Source of the DNA: Bacteroides sp. | GTDB lineage: Bacteria; Bacteroidota; Bacteroidia; Bacteroidales; Bacteroidaceae | Assembly (NCBI GenBank): GCA_019412865.1 | Contig: DXOJ01000370.1 | Coordinates: 1 to 16,550 of the forward strand | Direction: 5' to 3' | Length of the DNA stretch: 16,550 bases | Shown here: one piece after another, positions 6,430-14,804 of the stretch | Numbering within the stretch: position 1 is the first letter of the stretch | Layout of the letters: every line of letters begins with the position of its first letter | Program-made: the position numbers and the translations under genes | The notes under the pieces: model-generated | Seen by the model: only the letters and a program-made list of their open reading frames with translations | What the model was told of the DNA's origin: nothing | The model's database searches: none

Positions 6430-8283
6430 CTAATACATATATCCGTTCTTACCCGGATTACCGCCCATCTGCGACCAGGCATTGGCTGCATAACCTGTCG
6501 CCGCTCCTTCAACAGCAAACAGAGTCGGTTTTCCTTCCAGCATACCGGTCACATAGATTGTGCCATCAGCAGATATGGTAGGAGATGATTTCAGTTCGGT
6601 TCCAAGCTGGAGCGAAGCGATTGCCTTTCCTGTGACCGGTTCAAGCTTCACCAAAGAACCTTTTTCCGTATCATTATAGTAGATATACCCTTCATTATCT
6701 ATAGCAGGAACACCATAAGCAGTACCAGCCACTTCTGTTGACCACAAAACGGAACCAGCGGAAGAAATAGCAGTAATGTATTTGTCAGTAGCTACATACA
6801 CAACCCCATTTCCATCAACCACCAAGCCATAACCGGTTTGTTTATTTTCCCCTTTGACAGCAGTGTACCATTCAGGAGTAGAAACATTACCTGCGGTCGT
6901 CTTCTTGATATCATAGCAATAAACCAATGCTTTCGTCTCATTGGTCGAAATCCGGGCACCCAAATTATGACAAAGAATATATGCTCTCCCGTCTGCACCG
7001 ACAGCGATCTGACTGCCATTCGGCTGATCATTCGGAGCATAGTTTTGCTCATTGGTCGACTTGCTCCAGCCATTGCCATTCGGAAAGAAGATGTGTGTAC
7101 CATACGACCGTCCTCCGCTCTGTCCCGTGTTGACAAGTGCCCTGCCATCTTTCAATCCTACGCAACCGCCATAACTTCCGGAAGATGTTTTCTCCGCATA
7201 CTTCAGAACACCGGACGCTTTATCGTAAATACGGAAATGCATACCATCCGTACTTGGAGCCGAATTCGTCAGAATCATCACATACTGATCCGTGACAACC
7301 GGAGCACCGAAAGGACGCATACTCGATTTTGCGCCAATCGAAGTAAACCACTTCTGTGTGCCGCCGTCCGCACCACCTTTAACGGCATAAATACTGGCAG
7401 ACTTAGTTGCATCCGCTTTGGAAGAATTATCTCCGACAGCTACATAAACCGTTCCGTCGGAATCCACCGTAGGAGTCGGATGCTGATAGTCAGAACCTCG
7501 ATTCGGTTCATTGTTCTGTCCGCAATCAAATCCCCAAGTCCGTTCACCGAGTTTCGTGAAACAAACCAGGTTATAATTACTGGAAGAAACATAAACATAC
7601 TCACCATCTGCACTTGTTGCCGGAGAAGTGCCGTACACCACTCCCTGCTCATCGTAGGAATGAGACCATAACACGCCAAGACTACCGGCCCCCTTGGCTA
7701 TATCCATTGTGACAGTCTTCGTATCTTTCCTTTTTTTATTATCCGTCACAGTCAGCGATACGTTTATTTTTCCATGCGAACCGAAAGTAATTTTCGGATT
7801 CTCCTCTGTAGAGAGGATAGCGCCGAACGTCCATTCTCTTTTGACAATCTCACACCCTTCCGCCGCTTTCGATTGATCCGTAAAAGCAATTTCTTCTCCC
7901 GCTACAATTCGTTCGGGCAACCAACTGAAGTCTGCCGTAGGACGAATACCGTCATCGATAATTTTAATGGTCTTTTCAAATACCGACTTCATAGCACCGC
8001 GATCCGAAGTGACAGTCAGACGAAAAAGATATTCTCCGCCCTCTTCCACACTAAAAGGCTCGGGAGCAGTCAGTTCATAGGACACCTTACCCATAAATTC
8101 CCATTTGCAGACTGCAATCCGGGCATTCTCCACCGTCGACGTGTTTGTCAGGGTAATCAAGTCACCAATCTCATAGGATTCTTTATCTGTAGTAAATCCT
8201 GCCTGCACCCATGTCTCTTCTTCAGGCGTACATCCTACCAGCAGACCGATAGCAGCCACTAATAAATATATGATTCTTTTCAT
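6430..8283 (-). CDS. PKD-domain and PQQ-like beta-propeller lipoprotein, putative surface glycan-binding protein
   Basis: A 617-residue lipoprotein. The signal sequence ends in lipobox LLVGC with Cys18, followed by an acidic TPEEE stretch. Two immunoglobulin-like PKD domains occupy about 27-110 and 113-195 (second: PTADFSWLPERIVAGEEIAFTD, then ITFGSHGKINVSLTVTD). From about 200 to 600 there are repeated beta-propeller blades of the PQQ/pyrrolo-quinoline type, with recurring patterns such as DGTVYVAVGD, NGVVYVATDKYITAISSAG and DGTIYVTGMLEGKPTLFAV. The C-terminus NAWSQMGGNPGKNGY is typical of these propellers. No quinone-dehydrogenase catalytic features are visible, so I read it as a binding or scaffold protein. 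Its place after susC, susD and the EEP gene is where SusE/SusF-like binding proteins usually lie. It starts 31 nt after the EEP stop. Confidence 0.8.
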   Translation of the reverse strand: MKRIIYLLVAAIGLLVGCTPEEETWVQAGFTTDKESYEIGDLITLTNTSTVENARIAVCKWEFMGKVSYELTAPEPFSVEEGGEYLFRLTVTSDRGAMKSVFEKTIKIIDDGIRPTADFSWLPERIVAGEEIAFTDQSKAAEGCEIVKREWTFGAILSTEENPKITFGSHGKINVSLTVTDNKKRKDTKTVTMDIAKGAGSLGVLWSHSYDEQGVVYGTSPATSADGEYVYVSSSNYNLVCFTKLGERTWGFDCGQNNEPNRGSDYQHPTPTVDSDGTVYVAVGDNSSKADATKSASIYAVKGGADGGTQKWFTSIGAKSSMRPFGAPVVTDQYVMILTNSAPSTDGMHFRIYDKASGVLKYAEKTSSGSYGGCVGLKDGRALVNTGQSGGRSYGTHIFFPNGNGWSKSTNEQNYAPNDQPNGSQIAVGADGRAYILCHNLGARISTNETKALVYCYDIKKTTAGNVSTPEWYTAVKGENKQTGYGLVVDGNGVVYVATDKYITAISSAGSVLWSTEVAGTAYGVPAIDNEGYIYYNDTEKGSLVKLEPVTGKAIASLQLGTELKSSPTISADGTIYVTGMLEGKPTLFAVEGAATGYAANAWSQMGGNPGKNGYMY

Positions 8284-8314
8284 TGCGTTTCTGTAATTTT
8301 AGATGATCGTTTCA

Positions 8315-9232
8315 TTACTTCACGTATTCCAATTTACCGACGATGGGATAATGATCGGAGATATAAGTGATATTCTGATATACCTTATCGATCGTCTCGA
8401 ACTTCAAAGCTTTAAAGCCTATACAAAAGATATGATCTACTATATAAGGATTGGCAGTACCAAAGCCTGTATATGAGTTTTTCGTGTCTGTGACCGGAGC
8501 TGATAGACGCACATTAGTCATGAATGTTTTAACCCCGTCAAAGATATCGCTGTCGATCTGTTTGTTAAAGTCAGCAGTCAGCAACATCGGCAATCCTTCC
8601 GGATTGAGTTCGGACATTTTATTCACAATCACTTCCATCGACTTGCCCGGAGCGATGGTAGAGCCTACATCAATGTGAGTATTGACGAAAAAGAATTTCT
8701 TGCCGGAAGCAATGTGCTTGAAAATTGCCCACGTTGCCACACGAGGAACAGTATTGTCCCAACCTTGGGAACCCGGAACATCCGGAGTTTCGGAAAGCCA
8801 GAAACAATCCCACTTGACAAGCTCAACAGCCTTTTTCCGATAAAAGATAGGAACAAACTCATCATTGTTGGCATTGTTGGCACGGCGTCCCTTGCCGATA
8901 TATCCATAATCTTTCCAGTTCTCTTCCAACCACTTCAACTGTGGAGGCCGGGCTTCCTGTATACCGATCACCGTCGGTTTCTGATCTTCAATCATCGGAA
9001 TAAAGGCTGTCGTACGGGTCTCCCAGGATTTATCTCCCGTATCATTGGTGTTATAATAACGGATATTGAACGACATGACTTTAATTTGGTTATCATTCAG
9101 TGACGGGTCTTCCTCTTTTACTGTTTCCGGGTCCTTATAAAATTCTGAATAATCAGGAGTAGTATTACTGCATCCGCCTAATGCTACAACATAGATAGCA
9201 ATAACAGGCAATATCTGGTTAAATTTCATCAT
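8315..9232 (-). CDS. Endonuclease/exonuclease/phosphatase-fold lipoprotein
   Basis: 305 residues from the start I prefer. An upstream ATG at 9259 would overlap the end of susD and spoil the signal peptide. The chosen ATG, 17 nt after the susD stop, gives a lipoprotein signal with lipobox ALGGC (Cys21). The metal-dependent phosphoesterase motifs are complete: SFNIR (Asn56), IQEA (Glu93), NTH (184-186), ADFN (Asp221, Asn223), VDH (265-267) and SDH (292-294). The fold includes nucleases, inositol-phosphate phosphatases, sphingomyelinases and other phosphodiesterases. A membrane-anchored copy inside a sugar-uptake operon is more likely to act on a phosphorylated glycan or lipid headgroup than on DNA (inference). 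Confidence 0.85.
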   Translation of the reverse strand: MMKFNQILPVIAIYVVALGGCSNTTPDYSEFYKDPETVKEEDPSLNDNQIKVMSFNIRYYNTNDTGDKSWETRTTAFIPMIEDQKPTVIGIQEARPPQLKWLEENWKDYGYIGKGRRANNANNDEFVPIFYRKKAVELVKWDCFWLSETPDVPGSQGWDNTVPRVATWAIFKHIASGKKFFFVNTHIDVGSTIAPGKSMEVIVNKMSELNPEGLPMLLTADFNKQIDSDIFDGVKTFMTNVRLSAPVTDTKNSYTGFGTANPYIVDHIFCIGFKALKFETIDKVYQNITYISDHYPIVGKLEYVK

Positions 9233-9249
9233 ACTAAATCTTTTATATT

Positions 9250-11046
9250 TTAATTCCAATTGGGGTTCTGTGATAGTTTATATCCGGCACTCTCATAGTC
9301 GCGGATCACCTGTGCAGGAACAGGATAAAGATATTGGCGGTCGTCATCGTACCAGATGCGGTTTCCCGTACCGGGGTTATATCTCAAATCGTATCCGCCT
9401 GCGGCATTTGCTGTGGCATAAAGTCCTGTTTCATTCTTTACGTTCACCGTTTTGCAGTCTTTATTGGATGATTGCGTACCGTTATCGGTAAAGTAGCAAT
9501 CAGGAGTTCCGTCACCATTCAGGTCAATATCCACATTCAATGCGCTGATGTGCATGCCTGTCCACGGTAGTTCCTCTATCAGTTCACCACATTTCCAACG
9601 ACGCAAATCATTGAATCTCGTTCCTTCAGCCACCAACTCAATGGCACGTTCCCGACGGATTTCCAGTAAAACCGGATTAGTGATATTCGGATAAAAGACC
9701 TGCTGCAAATACGAATCAACAGTTGTAGGGAGTTTTTCCGTTCCGCCTGTGATTCCAGCACGTCGACGCAGGGCGCCGATGGTAGTGTTCCATTCAGCAT
9801 CAGTAAGTCCACCCAGTTCGGCTTGTGCTTCGGCATAGTTAAGCAGCACTTCAGCGTAACGCAACAGGGGGATACTGTTGTTGTTCTTTTCATTGTTATC
9901 ATATTTCGTGTCATCAAGAGAATACTTAATCACATGATAACCGGTCAGGCAAACTGTCATATCGGCTACTACGGCTTTTCCGTCACGTTTGAAATCCAGT
10001 CCGCGGATGGTCTGTGCCAAACGCAGGTCACGGCTCTTCATCTCTTCCACAAAGTTTTTGGTTTCGTAACCTGTTTCGGAAGTGAACGGAGTGCCGTCCA
10101 ATTTCAGGTAAGTATTGACAAACGGACGAACCAGACTCCAGCCTTTACCGTACGAAAGCGAGTTATACCAGTAATTTTGAGTCCCGTAGATACCTGATGC
10201 GCTATTGGCACATACCGCCAGAATTACTTCAGAGGTAATGGGTGCTTCCAGATAGAACAAATCACGGTAGGCCCCTTTGGTTCCTGTTGCCGTATTCAGC
10301 GAAAGCCCGCTGTTGTCCATTACCAATTTGGCTGCATTGGCAGCATGGCGGTAAAGTTCTTCCGGAGTGATTTCCAAACCTGTCAGCTTGTGATAACGAC
10401 GATAGGCGGCTTCGAACAGACACACTCGGGATTTGAGTGCGGCTGCGGCCCATTTGGTGAGTGTGGAGCTATTGACAGAAGAAGTTGCCTGAATATGTTC
10501 GTAAGCAAAATCGAGATCTTCGATCATATTCTTGATGATAACGTCCCGGCTGTCACGCTCTTTATACATGACATCGTACTGGTAGGACTGTATTTCATTG
10601 CCAAACCAGGGAACTTCGCCATATTGAGTCAACTTGTCATAATAAAACCAGGCGCGGAACCAACGGGCAATGCCCAAGTAATTATCGCGGGTAGCTGCAT
10701 CCACTGTGCACTCTTTCGAGTGACAACCATCAATAAAATAGTTGATGTTCCGTAAGGTTCCCCACGACCAGCTGGTAGCAGTCTCCGAATTGTACGCGTT
10801 TTGCTGAATAAACACATCGGTCTGCCGGACAGAGGCAATATCACACATTGCGTCCTGTTGATAGCCCGTGGTAAGTGTCGGCAACGCCCGATAAAAGGAG
10901 TAGGCATAAAGGCGCAATCCGGACTCACTGCCGAAAACCATCGATTTGTCAGCTTCCACCTGCATCGTCTCCGTCAAATCGCAACTACTTAACAGCACCG
11001 TTGCACACAGAAGCAGGATATTACGTATATTACTTAATCTTTTCAT
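9250..11046 (-). CDS. SusD-family surface glycan-binding lipoprotein
   Basis: 598 residues with lipobox LLSSC (Cys22). SusD signatures are present: GIARWFRAWFYYDKLTQYGE (125-144), LLRYAEVLLNYAEAQAELGG (394-413) and LLEIRRERAIELVAEGTRFN (460-479), then the typical C-terminal YLYPVPAQVI and a final SQNPNW. The helical TPR-like scaffold forms the lid over the SusC channel at the cell surface and captures ligand. An acidic loop DLNGDGTPD (508-516) matches the DxNxDGxxD calcium-loop pattern. It begins 17 nt after the susC stop, so it is co-transcribed. Confidence 0.95.
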   Translation of the reverse strand: MKRLSNIRNILLLCATVLLSSCDLTETMQVEADKSMVFGSESGLRLYAYSFYRALPTLTTGYQQDAMCDIASVRQTDVFIQQNAYNSETATSWSWGTLRNINYFIDGCHSKECTVDAATRDNYLGIARWFRAWFYYDKLTQYGEVPWFGNEIQSYQYDVMYKERDSRDVIIKNMIEDLDFAYEHIQATSSVNSSTLTKWAAAALKSRVCLFEAAYRRYHKLTGLEITPEELYRHAANAAKLVMDNSGLSLNTATGTKGAYRDLFYLEAPITSEVILAVCANSASGIYGTQNYWYNSLSYGKGWSLVRPFVNTYLKLDGTPFTSETGYETKNFVEEMKSRDLRLAQTIRGLDFKRDGKAVVADMTVCLTGYHVIKYSLDDTKYDNNEKNNNSIPLLRYAEVLLNYAEAQAELGGLTDAEWNTTIGALRRRAGITGGTEKLPTTVDSYLQQVFYPNITNPVLLEIRRERAIELVAEGTRFNDLRRWKCGELIEELPWTGMHISALNVDIDLNGDGTPDCYFTDNGTQSSNKDCKTVNVKNETGLYATANAAGGYDLRYNPGTGNRIWYDDDRQYLYPVPAQVIRDYESAGYKLSQNPNWN

Positions 11047-11063
11047 ATCTTCTTTGTTTCTAT

Positions 11064-14000
11064 TTAGTAAGTGATCGATATTCCTAAACTTAGATTCCGC
11101 ATCGTCGGATAGTTGAAGCCGTCTCCTTTGTTACCGGAAGTCAGGTCATTATCCGAACCTTTCGTTATCACTGTCACATCGTAATCTTTCGTGTGGCGGT
11201 AGAGTGGAGACCACGACCATAAGTTCTCACCCGAGAAATAGACGGACACTTTAGAGAAACCTGCTTTTGCTATCCATTTCTTTGGCAAGTTGTAACCAAA
11301 CTGCAAGTTTTTGAGCCGGAAGTAGGATACATCCTGCAAGTAGCGTGTATTGGCCGTACCTTTATATAAGGGGTTGTAATAACCCGAATAGCGCGGCAAA
11401 TAGGCATCCGGACGGTCTTTTGTCCAATAGTTGTTCAAGTGCCACACAGGAACCTGGTTGTAAGGACGGTTATACTGTCCCCAGAAAGAACTCTCACCGC
11501 TGGGATACCAGTCTTGTTTTCCTACGCCGTCGAACATGGCTGACAGAAAGAAGTTATTCCAGTCAGCACTGAATGAGAGGGTATAGATGTAGCGCGGCTC
11601 GGAGTTTCCTATGATTTTCCGGTCGCCCGGTGAGTCTACTGTGTTGGCTCCGTTATCAATAGTACCTGTATTGTTCAAGTCTTCAAAGCGCATATCACCC
11701 GGATAAGTGATGTAATTGACAGAGGTCTGCATCAAGTTGTTTTTGTAGCCCTTTCCATCAAAGGCTGCATCAATTTCTTCCTGTGACTGAAATAATCCAT
11801 TACAGACAAATCCCCAAATTTCACCGATACGCTGGCCTACATAATAATCATCCAGATCACGTTTCGGATTATTATATTTGTCTATCACCGAATGATAGTC
11901 GGCAAGGGTAGCTTTAATGCCGAAGCTGAACGGTTTGCCTGCCAAGCGGAACGAGTCATTATATCCCAATGAAATTTCGTAGCCATAGGTACTCATGTCG
12001 GCATAGTTTCCTTTGGGTGAAGATGCTCCGAATGTATCGGGAAGCGTCGGACCCACTGTATACATATTAGCGGTCTTACGTACATAATAATCGGCGGACA
12101 GCGTAATCTTGTTGTTCCAGAATCCCAGGTCGATACCACCATCGATGGTTCGTGAAGTTTCCCAACCGATATTATCAGGGATTTGGTCGGGGTTGAGCGT
12201 GTAGCGCAACTGCGCTTTACCGTCCAGGTAACGGCCTTCGCTCGAAGAGCCGGTAGTAGAGTAGGTCTTCAATGCGAACTTTTCCAGATAAGAGTACGGT
12301 CTCACATTACTATTACCCAACGCACCATAAGAGACACGCAGTTTTCCATTGGAGATAATAGCCGGATTTACTTTCCAGAACTTCTCTTCCGAGAAACGCC
12401 ATGCTGCCGAAGCTGAAGGGAAAAATCCCCATTGCGAATTGTTGGGAAACTTCGAAGAACCGTCATAACGTCCGTTTGCCTCAAACAGATAACGGTTATC
12501 ATAAGAGTAGTTCAACCGGAAGAATGCTCCGGCATACCGCCACCGGTTACCATCGCTCTTTATAGACATATTATCTCCCATTGCAAAGTTTATATTTTCC
12601 ACATCAGGCATCAACAAACCATTCCGTTCCGAAGAGATTGCTTTGTAGTCCTGCTGTTCGTAGTTATATCCCGCCAAAGCTTTCAAATAATGTTTTCCGG
12701 CAAAGGTATCCTCATATTCGGCATATACATTGGTGGATATATAGGTGGTCTGTTGCACTTTCTCCAACATCTTATCGTCTGTTTCCGGCACCCCCAGATA
12801 TTTAATCACTCCTTCGTAATCACTATATGGAACGGCGGTAGTCTTCTTATCTTCTATGAAATCTTTCGTACGGAAAGAGAAGTCTCCGGTGAAACGTAAT
12901 TTGTTGTCCAGCATGGTTATATTCAGAGTGGTCGTATTTTTCAGCGTCTTCGTTGTACGTTTTATCCAGTTGTCCCCTGTCACCAGTCCGCCGACAGAAC
13001 GTGCTCCGGAATGTGTCAAGCTACCGTCCGGATTGAAAATTGGTTCGGACGGATGCCCTTCCATGTTGATGGCTTTCCAAACCAGACCTTCATTCTGCTC
13101 TACATAACCTAACGGTTGCGTATATTTATCGTGAGTATAGTCGATGTTATTGGAAATCTTCAGCCAGTCGAATACTTGTGCACTGATTTTGGTGCGCATA
13201 TTCATTGTACGGTAGGTGTCCGAGTTATAATTGAACAGACCATCGTAATCGTACAAACGGGCGGAAGTGTAGTAACTGATTTTCCCGTTCGAACCGCTGA
13301 TAGATACATTGTGGGACTGTGCAAATGTATGATCTTTATAAAGTGCATCATAGTAATCTTCATTCCCGTAGTAAGTATACTTTCCGTCAGGTCCAACTGC
13401 TGCCTGCAATGTGTTGCCTGCCAACTTTCTCTGCCGGAAAGTTTCCAACCATTCTTTTGAGAAAGGTTGCGACTTGTTAATACTGGTAGGTTCTATCCCG
13501 CGATAATTAAATTCTGCCTCACGGAACAAATATGCCCAGACATAACCATCATCAACCACGTCCGGTATAGCATACGGAGTCTCATAAGAGAAGTTTCCCG
13601 TATAATTGATAGTAAACTTATCTTTTTGCTTCGACGGATCTTTTGTTGTAATCAGGACAACCCCATACGGAGCACGTGAACCGTAAATGGCTGCCGAGGC
13701 CGCATCTTTCAATACGGACACACTTTCTATATCATTCGGATTCAGCATGGCGGGATCGCCTTCCACACCGTCTATCAATACCAGCGCACTACCACCCGCT
13801 CCGATAGACGTTACACCACGGATATTATACGAAGCCGATTGATTGGGCTTACCATCGGCTAACGAAATATTCAGATTGGGGACAGCGCCTTGCAACATCT
13901 GTGTGACATTAGCCACCGGACGATTTTCAAACACATCTGATGATACATTTTCTACCGCACCTGTCAGGTTTATCTTTTTTTGAGTACTGAATCCCACCAC

Positions 14001-14576
14001 CACTACTTCGTCCAGCGTCTGCGTATCATCTTTCAGCATGACTGTCAGGTAGTTCTTATTTTTCACGCTCACTTCTTGTGTCAGAAACCCCAGATAGGAT
14101 ATTTGTACGATGCTCCCCTCGCTGACTGTCATCTGAAACTTACCGTCCATATCGGTGATCGTACCTGTCATGCCATTCTTTTCTTTTATATTGGCTCCGA
14201 TAACAGGATCGCCCGACATGTCCTTCACTATCCCGCTAATTGTGTATTTCCGGGAAGATGATTGTGCCGGCTGACTGCCTTTCTTCTTAATGATAATATC
14301 TTTTCCCTGGATAGTGTAGCTAACATCTTGCCCTGCCAAGACCTGTTCTACCACCTTTTCAATAGGTAAATCTTTGGCTAGCACGGTCACAATCTTTTTG
14401 GTATTCAGATCGCTTGCTGCAAATGCAAATGAATATCCGTTTCGCTTCTGTATTGTTTCAATAGCCTGCTTTACGGTTACGTTCTTCAACTGCAAGTTGA
14501 TAAGCTGCGCAAATGAGCTTAGATAAGAGCATAGCAAGAGCAGGACCATGAAAAAGACTTTCTTCTTATTTTTCAT
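11064..14576 (-). CDS. SusC-family TonB-dependent transporter with STN signalling domain
   Basis: An outer-membrane transporter of 1170 residues. After the signal peptide (1-23, ending SFA) comes an STN (secretin/TonB N-terminal) domain at about 25-98 (INLQLKNVTVKQAIETIQKR), then a CarboxypepD_reg-like beta domain at about 111-184 (ISGIVKDMSGDPVIGANI). A TonB-box-like DEVVVVGF (189-196) precedes the plug (about 200-315, with VLIDGVEGDP and SVLKDAASAAIYGSRAPYGV). The rest is the 22-strand barrel, ending in SLGISITY with terminal aromatic Tyr. The STN domain marks it as a transducing transporter that signals to a FecR-type anti-sigma factor, matching the genes upstream. The 228-nt leader region to fecR carries the antisense RNA candidate. 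Confidence 0.97.
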   Translation of the reverse strand: MKNKKKVFFMVLLLLCSYLSSFAQLINLQLKNVTVKQAIETIQKRNGYSFAFAASDLNTKKIVTVLAKDLPIEKVVEQVLAGQDVSYTIQGKDIIIKKKGSQPAQSSSRKYTISGIVKDMSGDPVIGANIKEKNGMTGTITDMDGKFQMTVSEGSIVQISYLGFLTQEVSVKNKNYLTVMLKDDTQTLDEVVVVGFSTQKKINLTGAVENVSSDVFENRPVANVTQMLQGAVPNLNISLADGKPNQSASYNIRGVTSIGAGGSALVLIDGVEGDPAMLNPNDIESVSVLKDAASAAIYGSRAPYGVVLITTKDPSKQKDKFTINYTGNFSYETPYAIPDVVDDGYVWAYLFREAEFNYRGIEPTSINKSQPFSKEWLETFRQRKLAGNTLQAAVGPDGKYTYYGNEDYYDALYKDHTFAQSHNVSISGSNGKISYYTSARLYDYDGLFNYNSDTYRTMNMRTKISAQVFDWLKISNNIDYTHDKYTQPLGYVEQNEGLVWKAINMEGHPSEPIFNPDGSLTHSGARSVGGLVTGDNWIKRTTKTLKNTTTLNITMLDNKLRFTGDFSFRTKDFIEDKKTTAVPYSDYEGVIKYLGVPETDDKMLEKVQQTTYISTNVYAEYEDTFAGKHYLKALAGYNYEQQDYKAISSERNGLLMPDVENINFAMGDNMSIKSDGNRWRYAGAFFRLNYSYDNRYLFEANGRYDGSSKFPNNSQWGFFPSASAAWRFSEEKFWKVNPAIISNGKLRVSYGALGNSNVRPYSYLEKFALKTYSTTGSSSEGRYLDGKAQLRYTLNPDQIPDNIGWETSRTIDGGIDLGFWNNKITLSADYYVRKTANMYTVGPTLPDTFGASSPKGNYADMSTYGYEISLGYNDSFRLAGKPFSFGIKATLADYHSVIDKYNNPKRDLDDYYVGQRIGEIWGFVCNGLFQSQEEIDAAFDGKGYKNNLMQTSVNYITYPGDMRFEDLNNTGTIDNGANTVDSPGDRKIIGNSEPRYIYTLSFSADWNNFFLSAMFDGVGKQDWYPSGESSFWGQYNRPYNQVPVWHLNNYWTKDRPDAYLPRYSGYYNPLYKGTANTRYLQDVSYFRLKNLQFGYNLPKKWIAKAGFSKVSVYFSGENLWSWSPLYRHTKDYDVTVITKGSDNDLTSGNKGDGFNYPTMRNLSLGISITY

Positions 14577-14628
14577 AAGTCAATAGATAAATAATTGATA
14601 AATAGGATGAGAAGTTTAGGATTTTATT

Positions 14629-14636
14629 TATATTTG
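14629..14636 (+). promoter_or_regulatory. Candidate -7 box for an antisense RNA
   Basis: TATATTTG matches the Bacteroides TAnnTTTG -7 consensus on the plus strand. No TTTG is found at the expected spacing upstream, so this is half a promoter by sequence. It matters because it stands about 50 nt before a hairpin and U-run on the same strand. Confidence 0.4.
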
Positions 14637-14640
14637 CCTA

Positions 14641-14724
14641 AGCTTTCATCAATTAAAGTCACTGTGGCTTTTAAGATAGAAGGGTAAGAGGTCAGGGGAT
14701 GGAAAAGGAACCTGGCCTTTTTAT
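14641..14724 (+). ncRNA. Candidate cis-antisense small RNA opposite the susC leader
   Basis: From the expected start (about 7 nt past TATATTTG) to the end of the U-run is about 80 nt. It contains hairpin 1 (14655-14671, 7-bp stem, 3-nt loop) and terminator hairpin 2 (14689-14696 with 14711-14718, followed by TTTTTAT). Each stem has one imperfect pair that is G-U on the plus strand and C-A on the minus strand, so the plus strand is the better-folding RNA. The position, between an anti-sigma gene and an STN-type susC gene, is where DonS-like cis-encoded repressor RNAs have been described in Bacteroides fragilis and other Bacteroides. Exact ends are estimates. Confidence 0.45.
14689..14724 (+). 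terminator. Plus-strand terminator-like hairpin in the fecR-susC gap
   Basis: AGGTCAGG (14689-14696) pairs with CCTGGCCT (14711-14718) with one G-U pair, a 14-nt loop and the tail TTTTTATG. On the minus strand the same stem has a C-A mismatch and the exit is not a U-run. No plus-strand protein gene precedes it, which is why an RNA gene is proposed. Confidence 0.5.
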
Positions 14725-14804
14725 GTTTCTATCAAGAGAGGTGAATCATGTTTTTTCTAAATGGCTTTTCATATTTCTTTAAGTTTTAAAGGTTTAACAT
14801 CTGT

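Noticed and set aside
6838..7671. 277-codon plus-strand open frame opposite the propeller lipoprotein gene
   Set aside because: It has basic, Ile/Arg/Ser-rich composition with no domain pattern and lies wholly antisense to a well-supported gene; it is a shadow of the codon bias of the minus strand.
6430..8283. PQQ-dependent dehydrogenase
   Set aside because: Only propeller repeats are visible; no cofactor or calcium-site pattern of the dehydrogenases, and the PKD domains and lipobox fit a binding protein.
14777..14791. Terminator right after fecR (CTTTAA/TTAAAG hairpin)
   Set aside because: The stem is only six A/T-rich pairs with no U-run on the minus strand; too weak to call.
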